64,000 nucleotides of DNA from Rubrivivax benzoatilyticus JA2 = ATCC BAA-35 (GTDB lineage: Bacteria > Pseudomonadota > Gammaproteobacteria > Burkholderiales > Burkholderiaceae_C), in the NCBI RefSeq assembly GCF_000190375.1, contig NZ_AEWG01000074.1:1-64000 (forward strand). Reading direction: 5' to 3'. Shown in pieces: positions 7,871-17,357 of the stretch. The notes beneath the pieces were generated by a model that had not been told where the DNA came from, did not search any database, and was given only the letters and a program-made list of their open reading frames with translations. The translations under genes were made by a program, and so were the position numbers. Each line of letters starts with the position of its first letter. Position 1 is the first letter of the stretch.

Positions 7871-9562
7871 ATGACGAGCAAGCGCAGCTTGCCGGCCGCC
7901 GACGGCACGCAGGCCGCGGCATTCGGCGCCGCCGTGGGTGAGATGCTGAAGTCGATGTCGGGACTGCGGGTTCCGCAGGAGACGCTGGCGGCGATCCAGG
8001 CGGACTACCTGAAGGCCGCGACCGAACTCTGGACCGCGTCGCTGCAGCGTGCCGGCCGCGAGACCGCGCCGCCACCGGCCACGGGTGACCGACGCTTCGC
8101 CGCCGCCGACTGGACGCAGAACCCCGGCGCGGCCTACGTCGCCGAGATGTACCTGCTGAACGCGCGCACGCTGCAGCGCATGGCCGACGCGGTGCAGGGC
8201 GATGCCAAGGCACGCGAGCGTGTGCGCTTCGCGGTGCAGCAGTGGGTCGAGGCGGCCAGCCCGAGCAACTATCTGGCCTTCAACCCCGAGGCGCTGCGCA
8301 AGGCGCTGGAGAGCCAGGGCCAGAGCATCGCCACCGGCGTGCGCCAGCTCGTCGAGGACCTCGCCAAGGGCCACGTCTCGCAGACCGACGAGACGCTGTT
8401 CGAGGTCGGCCGCAACGTCGCGACGACCGAAGGCGCGGTTGTCTTCGAGAACGATCTCTTCCAGCTGATCGAATACCGGCCGCTGACGGCCACCGTGCAC
8501 CAGCGGCCGATGCTGTTCGTGCCGCCGTGCATCAACAAGTACTACATCCTCGACCTGCAGCCCGAGAACTCGGTGATCCGCTACACCGTCGAGCAGGGCC
8601 ACCGCACCTTCGTGATGAGCTGGCGCAACCCCGACGCCTCGGCGCGCCACCTCGGCTGGGACGACTACATCGAGCGCGGGCCGATCGAGGCGATCCGCGT
8701 CGTGCGCGAGATCACGCGCTCGGAGACGATCAACACGCTGGGCTTCTGTGTCGGCGGCACCATCCTCGCCACCGCGCTGGCGGTGCTGGCGGCCCGCGGC
8801 GAGCGCCCGGCGCAGTCGATGACGCTGCTGACGACGCTGCTGGACTTCAGCGACACCGGCGTGCTGGACCTCTTCGTCGACGAGGCCGGCGTGCAGTGGC
8901 GCGAGATGACGATCGGCGCCGACGCGCCCGGCGGCCCCGGGCTGCTGAAGGGCCAGGAGCTGGCCACGACCTTCAGCTTCCTGCGCCCGAACGACCTGGT
9001 CTGGAACTACGTCGTCGGCAACTACCTGAAGGGCGAGACGCCGCCGCCCTTCGACCTGCTGTACTGGAACAGCGACTCGACCAACCTGCCCGGGCCGATG
9101 TACTGCTGGTACCTGCGCCACATGTACCTGCAGAACGAGCTGAAGCGGCCCGGCGCGCTGACGGTCTGCGGCGAGGCGGTCGACCTGGGCGCGATCGACG
9201 TGCCGACTTTCGTCTACGGCTCGCGCGAGGACCACATCGTGCCGTGGAAGGCGGCCTACGCATCGGTGCCGCTGCTCGGCGGCGACAGCACGTTCGTGCT
9301 CGGTGCCTCGGGCCACATCGCCGGCGTCATCAACCCGCCGGCCAAGGGCAAACGCAGCCACTGGCTGAACGGCACCAATGCGGCGACCGCCGACGAGTGG
9401 TTCGCCGGCGCCACCGAACACCCGGGCAGCTGGTGGCCGGTCTGGAGCCGCTGGCTCGCCGGCCACGCCGGGCGTCAGGTGGCGGCACCCAAGACTCCGG
9501 GCAGCCGGCGCCACAAGGCCATCGAGCCGGCGCCGGGCCGCTACGTCAAGGCCAAGGCCTGA
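7871..9562 (+). CDS. phaC: Class I poly(3-hydroxyalkanoate) synthase
   Basis: Polymerises (R)-3-hydroxybutyryl-CoA into PHB on granule surfaces. The 563-residue protein shows the lipase-box-like GFCVGGT with the catalytic cysteine, the catalytic aspartate in SREDHIVPW and the histidine in [13 protein letters not shown], all in the right order for class I. The frame is open from 7670, but ATG 7871 is set by the Shine-Dalgarno GAGGAGACAG just before it. It is the first gene of phaCAB; phaA follows after 23 nt. The 129-bp space upstream should hold the promoter. Confidence 0.96.
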   Translation: MTSKRSLPAADGTQAAAFGAAVGEMLKSMSGLRVPQETLAAIQADYLKAATELWTASLQRAGRETAPPPATGDRRFAAADWTQNPGAAYVAEMYLLNARTLQRMADAVQGDAKARERVRFAVQQWVEAASPSNYLAFNPEALRKALESQGQSIATGVRQLVEDLAKGHVSQTDETLFEVGRNVATTEGAVVFENDLFQLIEYRPLTATVHQRPMLFVPPCINKYYILDLQPENSVIRYTVEQGHRTFVMSWRNPDASARHLGWDDYIERGPIEAIRVVREITRSETINTLGFCVGGTILATALAVLAARGERPAQSMTLLTTLLDFSDTGVLDLFVDEAGVQWREMTIGADAPGGPGLLKGQELATTFSFLRPNDLVWNYVVGNYLKGETPPPFDLLYWNSDSTNLPGPMYCWYLRHMYLQNELKRPGALTVCGEAVDLGAIDVPTFVYGSREDHIVPWKAAYASVPLLGGDSTFVLGASGHIAGVINPPAKGKRSHWLNGTNAATADEWFAGATEHPGSWWPVWSRWLAGHAGRQVAAPKTPGSRRHKAIEPAPGRYVKAKA

Positions 9563-9585
9563 TTTCCCCCAACCAGAGGAGACCC

Positions 9586-10767
9586 ATGAGCACCGACATC
9601 GTCATCGTCGCCGCCGCCCGCACCGCCGTCGGCAAGTTCGGCGGTTCGCTGGCCCGCACGCCGGCATCCGAGCTGGGCGCGGCCGTGATCCGCGCGCTGC
9701 TGGAGCGCAGCGGGGTGGAAGGCGGCCAGATCGGCGAGGTCATCCTCGGCCAGGTGCTGCAGGCCGGCTGCGGCCAGAACCCGGCGCGCCAGGCGGTCAT
9801 CAAGGCCGGCCTGCCGAACGCCGTGCCGGCCTACACGATCAACAAGGTCTGCGGCTCGGGGCTGAAGGCGGTGATGCTGGGCGTGCAGGCGCTGCGCGAC
9901 GGCGACACCGAGGTCGTCATCGCCGGCGGCCAGGAGAACATGAGCGCCTCGCCGCACGTGCTGCCGGGCTCGCGCGACGGCCAGCGCATGGGCGACTGGA
10001 AGATGGTCGACACGATGATCGTCGACGGCCTGTGGGACGTGTACAACCAATACCACATGGGCATCACGGCGGAGAACGTCGCGCGCCACTACGGCATCAC
10101 GCGCGAGGCCCAGGATGCGCTTGCGCTGGCCTCGCAGCGCAAGGCCGCCGCGGCGCAGGACGCCGGGCGCTTCAAGGACGAGATCGTGCCGATCGTGCTG
10201 CCGCAGAAGAAGGGCGACCCGATCGTCTTCGACGCCGACGAGTACATCAACCGCAAGACCAGCGCCGAGGCGCTGGCCGGCCTGCGTCCGGCCTTCGACA
10301 AGGCCGGCTCGGTGACCGCCGGCAACGCCTCGGGCCTCAACGACGGCGCCGCGGCGGTGATGCTGATGACCGCCGCCCGCGCCGAGCGCCTGGGGCTGCA
10401 GCCGCTGGCGCGCATCGCCAGCTACGCCAGCGCCGGCCTGGACCCGGCGACGATGGGCATGGGTCCGGTGCCGGCCTCGCGCAAGGCGCTGGAGCGCGCC
10501 GGCTGGAAGGCCGCCGACCTCGACCTGCTCGAGATCAACGAGGCCTTCGCGGCCCAGGCCTGCGCGGTGCACCAGCAGATGGGCTGGGACACCGAGAAGG
10601 TCAACGTCAACGGCGGCGCGATCGCCATCGGTCACCCGATCGGCGCCTCGGGCTGCCGCATCCTCGTCACGCTGCTGCACGAGATGCGCCGGCGCGGCGC
10701 CCGCCGCGGCATCGCCTCGCTGTGCATCGGCGGCGGCATGGGCGTGGCGCTGACGGTGGAGCGCTGA
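9586..10767 (+). CDS. phaA: Acetyl-CoA acetyltransferase (beta-ketothiolase)
   Basis: Condenses two acetyl-CoA to acetoacetyl-CoA for PHB synthesis. 393 residues, normal for the family. The acyl-enzyme cysteine is in [11 protein letters not shown], the histidine in [11 protein letters not shown] and the second cysteine in [12 protein letters not shown] 9586 has an ideal AGAGGAGA upstream. It lies between phaC and phaB. A hairpin and a short tandem repeat separate it from phaB. Confidence 0.95.
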   Translation: MSTDIVIVAAARTAVGKFGGSLARTPASELGAAVIRALLERSGVEGGQIGEVILGQVLQAGCGQNPARQAVIKAGLPNAVPAYTINKVCGSGLKAVMLGVQALRDGDTEVVIAGGQENMSASPHVLPGSRDGQRMGDWKMVDTMIVDGLWDVYNQYHMGITAENVARHYGITREAQDALALASQRKAAAAQDAGRFKDEIVPIVLPQKKGDPIVFDADEYINRKTSAEALAGLRPAFDKAGSVTAGNASGLNDGAAAVMLMTAARAERLGLQPLARIASYASAGLDPATMGMGPVPASRKALERAGWKAADLDLLEINEAFAAQACAVHQQMGWDTEKVNVNGGAIAIGHPIGASGCRILVTLLHEMRRRGARRGIASLCIGGGMGVALTVER

Positions 10768-10818
10768 GCCGGCACGTCGTGCCCCCCACGCAGGGGAGGC
10801 GCTAGTGTCGTTGCCGAT

Positions 10819-10870
10819 GGCGCGGGCCTGCCCGCGCCGCCAGGATTCGACGGAACAGTTCGGAACGGTT
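10819..10870 (+). promoter_or_regulatory. Hairpin and 10-bp direct repeat between phaA and phaB
   Basis: A perfect hairpin, GGCGCGGG-4 nt-CCCGCGCC (10819-10838), is followed by two 10-bp direct repeats, CGGAACAGTT and CGGAACGGTT (10851-10870), ending right before the phaB Shine-Dalgarno. No T-run follows, so it is not a classic terminator. It could be a processing or partial-termination site, or an operator. Confidence 0.4.
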
Positions 10871-10885
10871 CAAAGGAGACAGTTC

Positions 10886-11623
10886 ATGGCACAGAAGGTT
10901 GCGTACGTCACGGGTGGGATGGGGGGCATCGGCACGGCGATCTGCCAGCGGCTGGCCCGCGAAGGCTTCAAGGTCATCGCCGGCTGCGGCCCGAATCGCG
11001 ACTTCCGCCGCTGGCTCGACGAGCAGACCGCGCTGGGTTACGAGTTCCACGCCTCGGTGGGCAACGTCGCCGACTGGGAGTCGACGGTCGAGGCCTTCGG
11101 CAAGGCCAAGGCCGAACACGGGCCGATCGACGTGCTGGTCAACAACGCCGGCATCACGCGCGACCGCATGTTCCTGAAGATGTCGCCCGAAGACTGGCAC
11201 GCCGTCATCGACACCAACCTGAACAGCATGTTCAACGTCACCAAGCAGGTGGTGCCCGACATGGTCGAGCGCGGCTGGGGCCGGATCATCCAGATCAGCT
11301 CGGTCAACGGCGAGAAGGGCCAGGCCGGCCAGACCAACTACTCGGCGGCCAAGGCCGGCATGCACGGCTTCACGATGGCCCTGGCGCAGGAGCTGGCGGC
11401 CAAGGGCGTGACGGTCAACACCGTCAGCCCGGGCTACATCGGCACCGAGATGGTCCGCGCGATCAAGCCCGAGATCCTGGAGAAGATCGTCGCGACGATC
11501 CCCGTCAAGCGCCTGGGCACGCCCGAGGAGATCGGCTCGGTCGTCGCCTGGCTGGCGGGGCCGGATTCGGGCTTCACGACCGGAGCGGACTTCTCCTGCA
11601 ACGGCGGCTTGCACATGGGTTGA
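10886..11623 (+). CDS. phaB: NADPH-dependent acetoacetyl-CoA reductase
   Basis: Reduces acetoacetyl-CoA to (R)-3-hydroxybutyryl-CoA. 245-residue short-chain dehydrogenase with the nucleotide-binding TGGMGGIGTA at the N-terminus, NNAG near residue 85 and the catalytic Tyr/Lys in YSAAKAG. ATG 10886 follows AAAGGAGACAG; the frame is open from 10805 but without a ribosome site there. It ends the pha operon. No phaR or phasin gene follows, unlike Cupriavidus necator; the next gene is on the other strand. Confidence 0.95.
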   Translation: MAQKVAYVTGGMGGIGTAICQRLAREGFKVIAGCGPNRDFRRWLDEQTALGYEFHASVGNVADWESTVEAFGKAKAEHGPIDVLVNNAGITRDRMFLKMSPEDWHAVIDTNLNSMFNVTKQVVPDMVERGWGRIIQISSVNGEKGQAGQTNYSAAKAGMHGFTMALAQELAAKGVTVNTVSPGYIGTEMVRAIKPEILEKIVATIPVKRLGTPEEIGSVVAWLAGPDSGFTTGADFSCNGGLHMG

Positions 11624-11651
11624 GCGTCGCTCGACCTGCGGGAGGCGTGGA

Positions 11652-11672
11652 CTCCCGGGGCCCCTCCGGGAG
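11652..11672. terminator. Possible weak terminator hairpin after phaB
   Basis: CTCCCGG-7 nt-CCGGGAG forms a 7-bp stem between the convergent phaB and YitT genes. There is no clear T-run (AGATTCT lies further on), so termination is only suggested. Confidence 0.35.
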
Positions 11673-11695
11673 GGGGCTCCATTCAGATTCTCGCG

Positions 11696-12325
11696 TCAGA
11701 CCGCGGCGTAGCGGCCGGGGCGGTGGTTCACCGCCAGCGAGAAGTTCAGCGCGACGGCACCGATCACCGACAGCACGAGCTGCCACCCGCCCACCCAGGG
11801 GATCGCGGTCAGCAGGATGCTCACGTCCAGCACCATCTGGATCTTGCCAGCGCGCCAGCCGCGTTTTTCCTGCAGCCACAGCACCAGCACGTTGATGCCG
11901 CCCAGGCTGGCCTTGTGGCGGAACAGGATCAGCAGCCCGGTGCCCATCAGCAGGCCGCCGCCGATCGCCGCGAACAGCGGCTCGACCGACTGCAGCACCA
12001 CCCAGTGCGGCAGCACCTCCGCCAGCACCGACAGCAGCGCCACCGCGCAGAAGGTCTTGATCGTGAAGCGCGCGCCCATGCGCTTCCAGGCCAGCCAGTA
12101 GAACGGCAGGTTCAGCGCGAAGAAGGCGACGCCGAACGGCACGTGCGTCGCGTAGTGCAGCACGAAGGCCATGCCGGCCGTGCCGCCGGTCAGCATGCCG
12201 GCATGGCGGAACATCACCAGCGCCAGCGCGACGAACAGCGCACCGGTGACGACACCCTGCACGTCCTCGAACAAGGTGTGGCGCTGGATCGGCAGGGCGT
12301 TCATCGTGGTCGTGCTCGCGGTCAT
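11696..12325 (-). CDS. YitT-family membrane protein
   Basis: 209 residues with about five hydrophobic helices; VVTGALFVALALVMFRHAGMLTGGTAGMAF is the start of the family's conserved region, and GGGLLMGTGLLILFRHKASLGGINVL fits the internal glycine-rich repeat. The family is found in many bacteria and its transported substrate is unknown. Its ATG overlaps the DUF2788 stop (ATGA), so the two are translationally coupled, and it ends a long minus-strand operon starting at map. Confidence 0.8.
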   Translation of the reverse strand: MTASTTTMNALPIQRHTLFEDVQGVVTGALFVALALVMFRHAGMLTGGTAGMAFVLHYATHVPFGVAFFALNLPFYWLAWKRMGARFTIKTFCAVALLSVLAEVLPHWVVLQSVEPLFAAIGGGLLMGTGLLILFRHKASLGGINVLVLWLQEKRGWRAGKIQMVLDVSILLTAIPWVGGWQLVLSVIGAVALNFSLAVNHRPGRYAAV

Positions 12326-12540
12326 TCGCCGACACCGTGGAGGAAATACTTGATCAGGCCCTTGGCGGCAAAGCCGACCAGGCCGAAGCCCAGGGCCAGG
12401 AAGAGCACGAAGGCGCCGAACTTGCCGGCTTTCGATTCGCGCGCGAGCTGGAAGATGATGAACACCATGTACAGCATGAACGCGCCGACCCCGAAGGTCA
12501 GCCCGAACTGCGCGATCTGGTCCTCGGTGTAACCGAACAT
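12322..12540 (-). CDS. DUF2788 small membrane protein
   Basis: 72 residues: a short N-terminus (MFGYTEDQIAQFG), helix one (LTFGVGAFMLYMVFIIFQLA), a charged loop (RESKAG) and helix two (FGAFVLFLALGFGLVGFAAKGLI). The pattern matches the DUF2788 family of proteobacterial membrane proteins, of unknown function. The start at 12540 overlaps the stop of the preceding small ORF as TGATG, and its own stop overlaps the YitT start as ATGA. Confidence 0.8.
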   Translation of the reverse strand: MFGYTEDQIAQFGLTFGVGAFMLYMVFIIFQLARESKAGKFGAFVLFLALGFGLVGFAAKGLIKYFLHGVGE

Positions 12541-12728
12541 CAGGCAGGCTCCGACATCCCGGTGGTGTCCACCAGGTGAAGATGGGCGTGCCGGCTGGCC
12601 TGCGCGAGCCAGGGCACGGTGATGACGGGACCGGGCGGCAACGGGGCCGCGGCGATCGCCGCCGTGACGACGGACCGCGGCGCGCAGGGCGTCGGCGACC
12701 GTCGGAGGAGGGCCGGCGTCACGCTCAC
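12540..12728 (-). CDS. Possible 62-residue small protein between mnmH and DUF2788
   Basis: A GTG at 12728 overlaps the mnmH stop (GTGA) and the ORF ends in a TGA that overlaps the DUF2788 ATG (TGATG). The predicted peptide is Pro/Ala-rich (PALLRRSPTPCAPRS, later LPPGPVITVPWLAQASRHAH) with no domain I recognise and no membrane helix. The case for it is only that it fills the interval exactly and is linked to both neighbours by overlapping start and stop codons. In such GC-rich DNA an open frame of this size can arise by chance. Confidence 0.35.
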   Translation of the reverse strand: MSVTPALLRRSPTPCAPRSVVTAAIAAAPLPPGPVITVPWLAQASRHAHLHLVDTTGMSEPA

Positions 12729-13819
12729 GGCAAGACGCCTTCCGGCCCGGGCGGCGTCCAGACCGTCCGTCGCGCCAGCGCCTGCGCCGCACGCGCGAGC
12801 GTCGGAGCCTCGCCGTCGTCCAGCGGCACGGCCTCGGCCTGGCCGAAGCGGCTGAAGTTGCGTGCCGTCGAGCGCGCGTAGATCGGGTCGTAGTGCTCGG
12901 CGAGCAGCTCGCGTACCAGCGTCGGGAAGTCTCCGGCGCGTGCCAGCGCCTGCCAGCGTTCGACGGTGGCCGTGCCACGCAGCTCGCGCAGACGGCTCAG
13001 CAGCGCACACAGCGCCTCGGCGTCGGCGACGAGGTGGGCGTAGTCCTCGATCAGCAGGCGCACGCGGGCCTCCAGCGGCATCTCGACCGCCAGGCAGGGT
13101 GCGCCGCGCAGGCGCTCGAGCAGGCTCTCGGGCACCCGCAGCCGGCCGATCGTGCGGCTTTCGGCCTCGACGAAGACCGGGCGCGCCGGGTCGAAGGCGC
13201 GCAGCTGCTGCCAGATCCGGGTCTCGAAGGCCTTCTGCGAGGGCTGCGCCTGGTCGGGCAGCGGGCCCAGCACCGAGCCGCGGTGCGCGGCCAGCGCCTC
13301 CAGGTCCAGCACCTGGGCGCCGGCCGCGGCCAGCGCGCCGAGCAGCCGGCTCTTGCCCGAACCGGTCGGGCCGGCGACGACCTGCAGCGTGAACCGAGCG
13401 GGCAGGGTCTCGAGGTCGGCGACGACGGCCCGGCGGAACTCGCGGTAACCGCCTTCGATCACGTTGACCGAGAAGCCGATCTGGTCGAGCACCAGCGCCA
13501 GCGCGCCCGAGCGGTGGCCGCCGCGCCAGCAGTAGACCAGCGGCCGCCACTCGCGGTCCTTGTCGAGCAGTTCGCGCTCGACGTGGCCGGCGACGTTGCG
13601 GGCGACCAGGATCGCGCCGCGCCTGCGTGCCGCGAACGGCGACACCTGCTTGTATTCGGTGCCGATGCTGGCGCGTTCGGCGTCGTTCAGCGACGGCCAG
13701 TTGACGGCGCCGGGCAGGCGGTCCTCGGCGTACTCGGACTCGCTGCGCGCGTCGACAACGGCGCTGAACTCGCCCAGCCGGGCGATGGCCTCGGCGGCGC
13801 TGATGCGGCGCAGGCTCAT
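12725..13819 (-). CDS. mnmH: tRNA 2-selenouridine synthase
   Basis: MnmH (SelU, YbbB) converts 2-thiouridine at wobble position 34 of certain tRNAs through a geranylated intermediate to 2-selenouridine, using selenophosphate. 364 residues, normal length. The N-terminal rhodanese domain has its active cysteine in [11 protein letters not shown]; the C-terminal half has a P-loop, GPTGSGKS, near residue 150. ATG 13819 is 37 nt after glnD. selD, which would supply selenophosphate, is not in the window. Confidence 0.92.
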   Translation of the reverse strand: MSLRRISAAEAIARLGEFSAVVDARSESEYAEDRLPGAVNWPSLNDAERASIGTEYKQVSPFAARRRGAILVARNVAGHVERELLDKDREWRPLVYCWRGGHRSGALALVLDQIGFSVNVIEGGYREFRRAVVADLETLPARFTLQVVAGPTGSGKSRLLGALAAAGAQVLDLEALAAHRGSVLGPLPDQAQPSQKAFETRIWQQLRAFDPARPVFVEAESRTIGRLRVPESLLERLRGAPCLAVEMPLEARVRLLIEDYAHLVADAEALCALLSRLRELRGTATVERWQALARAGDFPTLVRELLAEHYDPIYARSTARNFSRFGQAEAVPLDDGEAPTLARAAQALARRTVWTPPGPEGVLP

Positions 13820-13856
13820 GGCGGGCCGGCGCGGCCGGCGGCGGCGTGGCGGGACG

Positions 13857-16478
13857 TCATGCCGGGGCCGCGACCGCGTCGAGCAGCTCGCTCTCGATGC
13901 GCAGCTGCGTGCGCGGCTGCTGCAGCGCCGGGCCGTCGACGAGGAAGGTGTCTTCCACGCGTTCGCCCAGCGTCGTGATCTTGGCGAGCTGCAGGTTGAT
14001 GTGGTGCCGTGCCAGCACGCGGGCGATGGCGTACAGCAGGCCCGAGCGGTCGCTGGCCGAGACCGTCAGCAGCCAGCGCTGGGCGCGTTCGTCGGGCGCC
14101 AGCGTCACGCGCGGCACGACCGGGAACGAGCGCACGCGGCGCGAGACGCGGCCCTGGCTCGGCTGCGGCAGCGGGCCGTCGGAGGCCAGCGCCGCCGCGG
14201 CCTGGTTCTCGACCAGCGCGATCAGGTCGCGGTAGGCCGCCGGGCTGGTGTCGGCCAGCCGCGTGCTGACGACCTGGAAGGTGTCGAGCGCGAAGCCGGC
14301 GCGCGTGGTGTGGATCTTCGCGTCCAGGATGCTGAAGCCGGCGCCGTCGAAGTAGCCGCAGATGCGCGCGAACAGGTCGGGCCGGTCGGGCGAGTAGACC
14401 AGCACCTGCAGCCCGTCGCCGACCGACGAGGGCCGCGCGCGCACCACCGGCTCGCGCGTCTCGATGTGCCGCCACAGCGAGCGCGCGTGCCAGGCGATGT
14501 CCGCCGCCTCGTGGCGCGCGAAGTAGCTGACCTCCAGCGTGCGCCACAGCGGCTCCTCGGTGCCGGGCAGCGCGGTGTGCAGCGCCAGGATCTGCCGCGC
14601 CTCGTGCATGCGGGCCTCGATCTCGGCGTCGATGTTGGGGTGCGAGCCGCCGAGCGCACGCAGCGTCAGGCGGAACAGGTCCTCCAGCAGCTTGCCCTTC
14701 CAGGCGTTCCAGACGCGCGGGCCGGTGCCGCGGATGTCGGCCACCGTCAGCAGGTACAGGCCGATCAGCTGGCGCTCGTTGCCGACCAGCCGCGCGAACG
14801 ACGCGATGACCTCGCTGTCCGACAGGTCCTCCTTCTGCGCGATGCGGCTCATCGTCAGGTGGTGGCGCACGAGGAACTCGACGAGCTGCGTGTCGGGGCG
14901 CGACAGGCCGTGGTCGCGGCAGAAGCGCCGCACCTCGAGCGCGCCGAGTTCGGAGTGGTCGCCGCCGCGGCCCTTGGCGACGTCGTGGAACAGCGCCGCG
15001 ATGTAGAGCAGCTCGGGGTGGTCCCAGTGCGCGGCCAGCCGGCTGCAGAACGGATACTCGTGCGCGTGCTCCGGGATGAAGAAGCGGCGCACGTTGCGCA
15101 GCACCATCAGGATGTGCTGGTCCACGGTGTAGACGTGGAACAGGTCGTGCTGCATGCGCCCGACGATGCGCCGGAACACCCAGAGGTAGCGCCCCAGCAC
15201 CGAGGTCGAGTTCAGCAGCCGGAAGGCGTGCGTCAGCCCCGTCGGCTGGCGCAGGATCTGCATGAACAGCGCGCGGTTCTTCGGGTCGCGGCGGAAGCGG
15301 CCGTCCATCACGCCGCGCGAGTTGTACAGCGCACGCAGCGTGCGCGAGGACAGGCCCTGGATGCCCGGCTCCTGCGCGAAGACGAGAAAGGTCTCGAGGA
15401 TCGCGTCGGGGTGCTGCTGGTACAGGTCGTCGCTGGCGACCTCGAGCATGCCGGCGCGGTCGAGGAAACGCTCGCTGATCGGGCGGCCCGGCGCGGCCTC
15501 CGAGCCGTTGATGCGCTCCTCGATGTTCAGCATCAGGATCTGGTTGAGCTGCGCCACCGCCTTGGCCGCCCAGTAGTAGCGGTGCATCAGCACCTCGGAG
15601 CTGCGCTGGCCCTTGGTCGGGTGGTAGCCGAAGCTCTCGGCCACGGCGGTCTGCAGGTCGAAGACCAGGCGGTCCTCGCGGCGCCCGGCGACGACGTGCA
15701 GCCGAGCGCGGATCAGCTTCAGCGTGCCTTCGTGGCGCGCCAGCTGCGAGGCCTCGAACGGCGTCACCAGGCCCTTGGCGGCGAGTTCGCCCCAGGTGCG
15801 GCCCAGGCCGGCGGCACGGGCGACCCAGATCACGACCTGCAGGTCGCGCAGCCCGCCGGGGCTCTCCTTGCAGTTGGGCTCCAGCGAGTACGGCGTGACC
15901 TCGTACTTCACGTGGCGCTGCTGCATCTCCAGCGTCTTGGCGCGCAGGAAAGCCGGGGCGTCGACGGCCTGCATCGTCGCGTCGCGCAGGCCGTTGAAGA
16001 GCTTGCGCGCGCCGCAGATCAGGCGCGCCTCGAGCAGCGCGGTCTGCACCGTGACGTCGCGCTGCGCCTCCTCCAGGCACTCGTCGAGCGTGCGCACCGA
16101 CGAGCCGATCTCCAGGCCGATGTCCCAGCAGGCGGTGATGAAGCCTTCGACCGAGGCCCGCAGCGCGTCGCCGCCGGCAGCGTCGGCCGGCAGCAGCACC
16201 AGCACGTCGACGTCGGAGTAGGGGAAGAGCTCGCCGCGGCCGTAACCGCCGACGGCGACCAGTGCCGCGCCCGGCGGCATGCCGGCGTGGGCCCAGAGGT
16301 CGGCCAGCGTCGCGTCGACGTGGCGCGCCAGCGCCTTCAGCAGCTGGCGCGCGGCGGTGGTCGTCGGGCGCGCCGTGCGGAAGTGGCCGACGAGCGCGGC
16401 CTTGCCGTCACGAAAGCGCGCACGCAGCGCGGCGACGCTGCCCGGCGCCCGGGGTGGCGCATCGATCTGCGCGGACAT
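13857..16478 (-). CDS. glnD: Bifunctional [protein-PII] uridylyltransferase / uridylyl-removing enzyme
   Basis: GlnD senses glutamine and adds UMP to, or removes it from, PII proteins to control nitrogen assimilation. The 873-residue protein has the nucleotidyltransferase motif [19 protein letters not shown] near residue 75, a helical domain, an HD domain ([17 protein letters not shown] near residue 490) and two C-terminal ACT domains ([19 protein letters not shown] and [18 protein letters not shown]), in the normal order. It starts 3 nt after the map stop, as in other betaproteobacteria. Confidence 0.96.
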   Translation of the reverse strand: MSAQIDAPPRAPGSVAALRARFRDGKAALVGHFRTARPTTTAARQLLKALARHVDATLADLWAHAGMPPGAALVAVGGYGRGELFPYSDVDVLVLLPADAAGGDALRASVEGFITACWDIGLEIGSSVRTLDECLEEAQRDVTVQTALLEARLICGARKLFNGLRDATMQAVDAPAFLRAKTLEMQQRHVKYEVTPYSLEPNCKESPGGLRDLQVVIWVARAAGLGRTWGELAAKGLVTPFEASQLARHEGTLKLIRARLHVVAGRREDRLVFDLQTAVAESFGYHPTKGQRSSEVLMHRYYWAAKAVAQLNQILMLNIEERINGSEAAPGRPISERFLDRAGMLEVASDDLYQQHPDAILETFLVFAQEPGIQGLSSRTLRALYNSRGVMDGRFRRDPKNRALFMQILRQPTGLTHAFRLLNSTSVLGRYLWVFRRIVGRMQHDLFHVYTVDQHILMVLRNVRRFFIPEHAHEYPFCSRLAAHWDHPELLYIAALFHDVAKGRGGDHSELGALEVRRFCRDHGLSRPDTQLVEFLVRHHLTMSRIAQKEDLSDSEVIASFARLVGNERQLIGLYLLTVADIRGTGPRVWNAWKGKLLEDLFRLTLRALGGSHPNIDAEIEARMHEARQILALHTALPGTEEPLWRTLEVSYFARHEAADIAWHARSLWRHIETREPVVRARPSSVGDGLQVLVYSPDRPDLFARICGYFDGAGFSILDAKIHTTRAGFALDTFQVVSTRLADTSPAAYRDLIALVENQAAAALASDGPLPQPSQGRVSRRVRSFPVVPRVTLAPDERAQRWLLTVSASDRSGLLYAIARVLARHHINLQLAKITTLGERVEDTFLVDGPALQQPRTQLRIESELLDAVAAPA

Positions 16479-16481
16479 CTC

Positions 16482-17318
16482 TCAGCTGGCGGCCAGGGCC
16501 GGCGTGACGAAGTCCGGCGGCGGCGGACTGCCGGCCGACAACGTCAGCACCTCGTAGCCGCTGTCGGTGACGAGCACGGTGTGCTCCCACTGGGCCGACA
16601 GCGACCGGTCGCGCGTGACGATGGTCCAGCCGTCGTAGGGGCGGTTGCCCTTGCGGTCTTCCTTGATGTCGCGCCGGCCGGCGTTGATCATCGGCTCGAT
16701 CGTGAAGATCATGCCCGGCTGCAGCTCCTCCAGCGTGCCCGGGCGGCCGTAGTGCAGCACCTGCGGTTCCTCGTGGAAGCGGCGGCCGACGCCGTGGCCG
16801 CAGTACTCGCGCACGATGGAGAAGCCGGCGTTCTCGGCGTAGGTCTGGATCGCGTGGCCGATGTCGCCCAGGCGCGCACCGGGGCGCACCTTGACGATGC
16901 CCTTCCACATCGCCTCGTAGGTGATCTGCACCAGGCGCCGGGCGGCGATCGAGCCTTCGCCGATGACGAACATGCGGCTGTTGTCGCCGTGGAAACCGTC
17001 CTTGATGATCGTGACGTCGATGTTGAGGATGTCGCCGTTCTTCAGCGGGCGCTCGTCGGGGATGCCGTGGCAGACGACGTCGTTCAGCGAGGTGCACAGC
17101 GAGGCCGGGTAGGGCGGATAGCCCGGCGGCTGGTAGTTCAGCGTCGCCGGCACGCCGCCCTGCACGTTGACCATGTAGTCATGCGCCAGACGGTCGATCT
17201 CCTTGGTCGTGACGCCGGCGCGCACGTGCGGCGTCAGCATGTCCAGCACCTCCGACGCCAGCCGGCAGGCCCGGCGCATCGCCTCGATCTCTTCGGCGTT
17301 CTTGATCACGATCGTCAT
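16482..17318 (-). CDS. map: Methionine aminopeptidase, type I
   Basis: Removes the initiator methionine from new proteins. 278 residues with the five metal ligands visible: Asp in [10 protein letters not shown] and in FHGDNSRMF, His in [13 protein letters not shown], Glu in [10 protein letters not shown] and Glu in QWEHTVLVT. The frame is open far upstream across purL antisense, but ATG 17318 gives the standard N-terminus ([17 protein letters not shown]). There is no Shine-Dalgarno; GATAAT ends six bases before the ATG, so the mRNA is probably leaderless. It leads the map-glnD-mnmH operon and is divergent from purL. Confidence 0.95.
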   Translation of the reverse strand: MTIVIKNAEEIEAMRRACRLASEVLDMLTPHVRAGVTTKEIDRLAHDYMVNVQGGVPATLNYQPPGYPPYPASLCTSLNDVVCHGIPDERPLKNGDILNIDVTIIKDGFHGDNSRMFVIGEGSIAARRLVQITYEAMWKGIVKVRPGARLGDIGHAIQTYAENAGFSIVREYCGHGVGRRFHEEPQVLHYGRPGTLEELQPGMIFTIEPMINAGRRDIKEDRKGNRPYDGWTIVTRDRSLSAQWEHTVLVTDSGYEVLTLSAGSPPPPDFVTPALAAS

Positions 17319-17324
17319 CGCCGG

Positions 17325-17349
17325 ATTATCCCATCGGCCCCCGTAAAAT
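17325..17349. promoter_or_regulatory. Divergent -10 elements for map and purL
   Basis: Minus-strand GATAAT (17330-17325) lies six bases before the map ATG; plus-strand TAAAAT (17344-17349) lies eight bases before the purL ATG. Neither gene has a Shine-Dalgarno in the 39-bp spacer. No good -35 hexamer is visible. Both transcripts would begin at or very near the start codon. Confidence 0.6.
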
Positions 17350-17357
17350 CCCGGACC

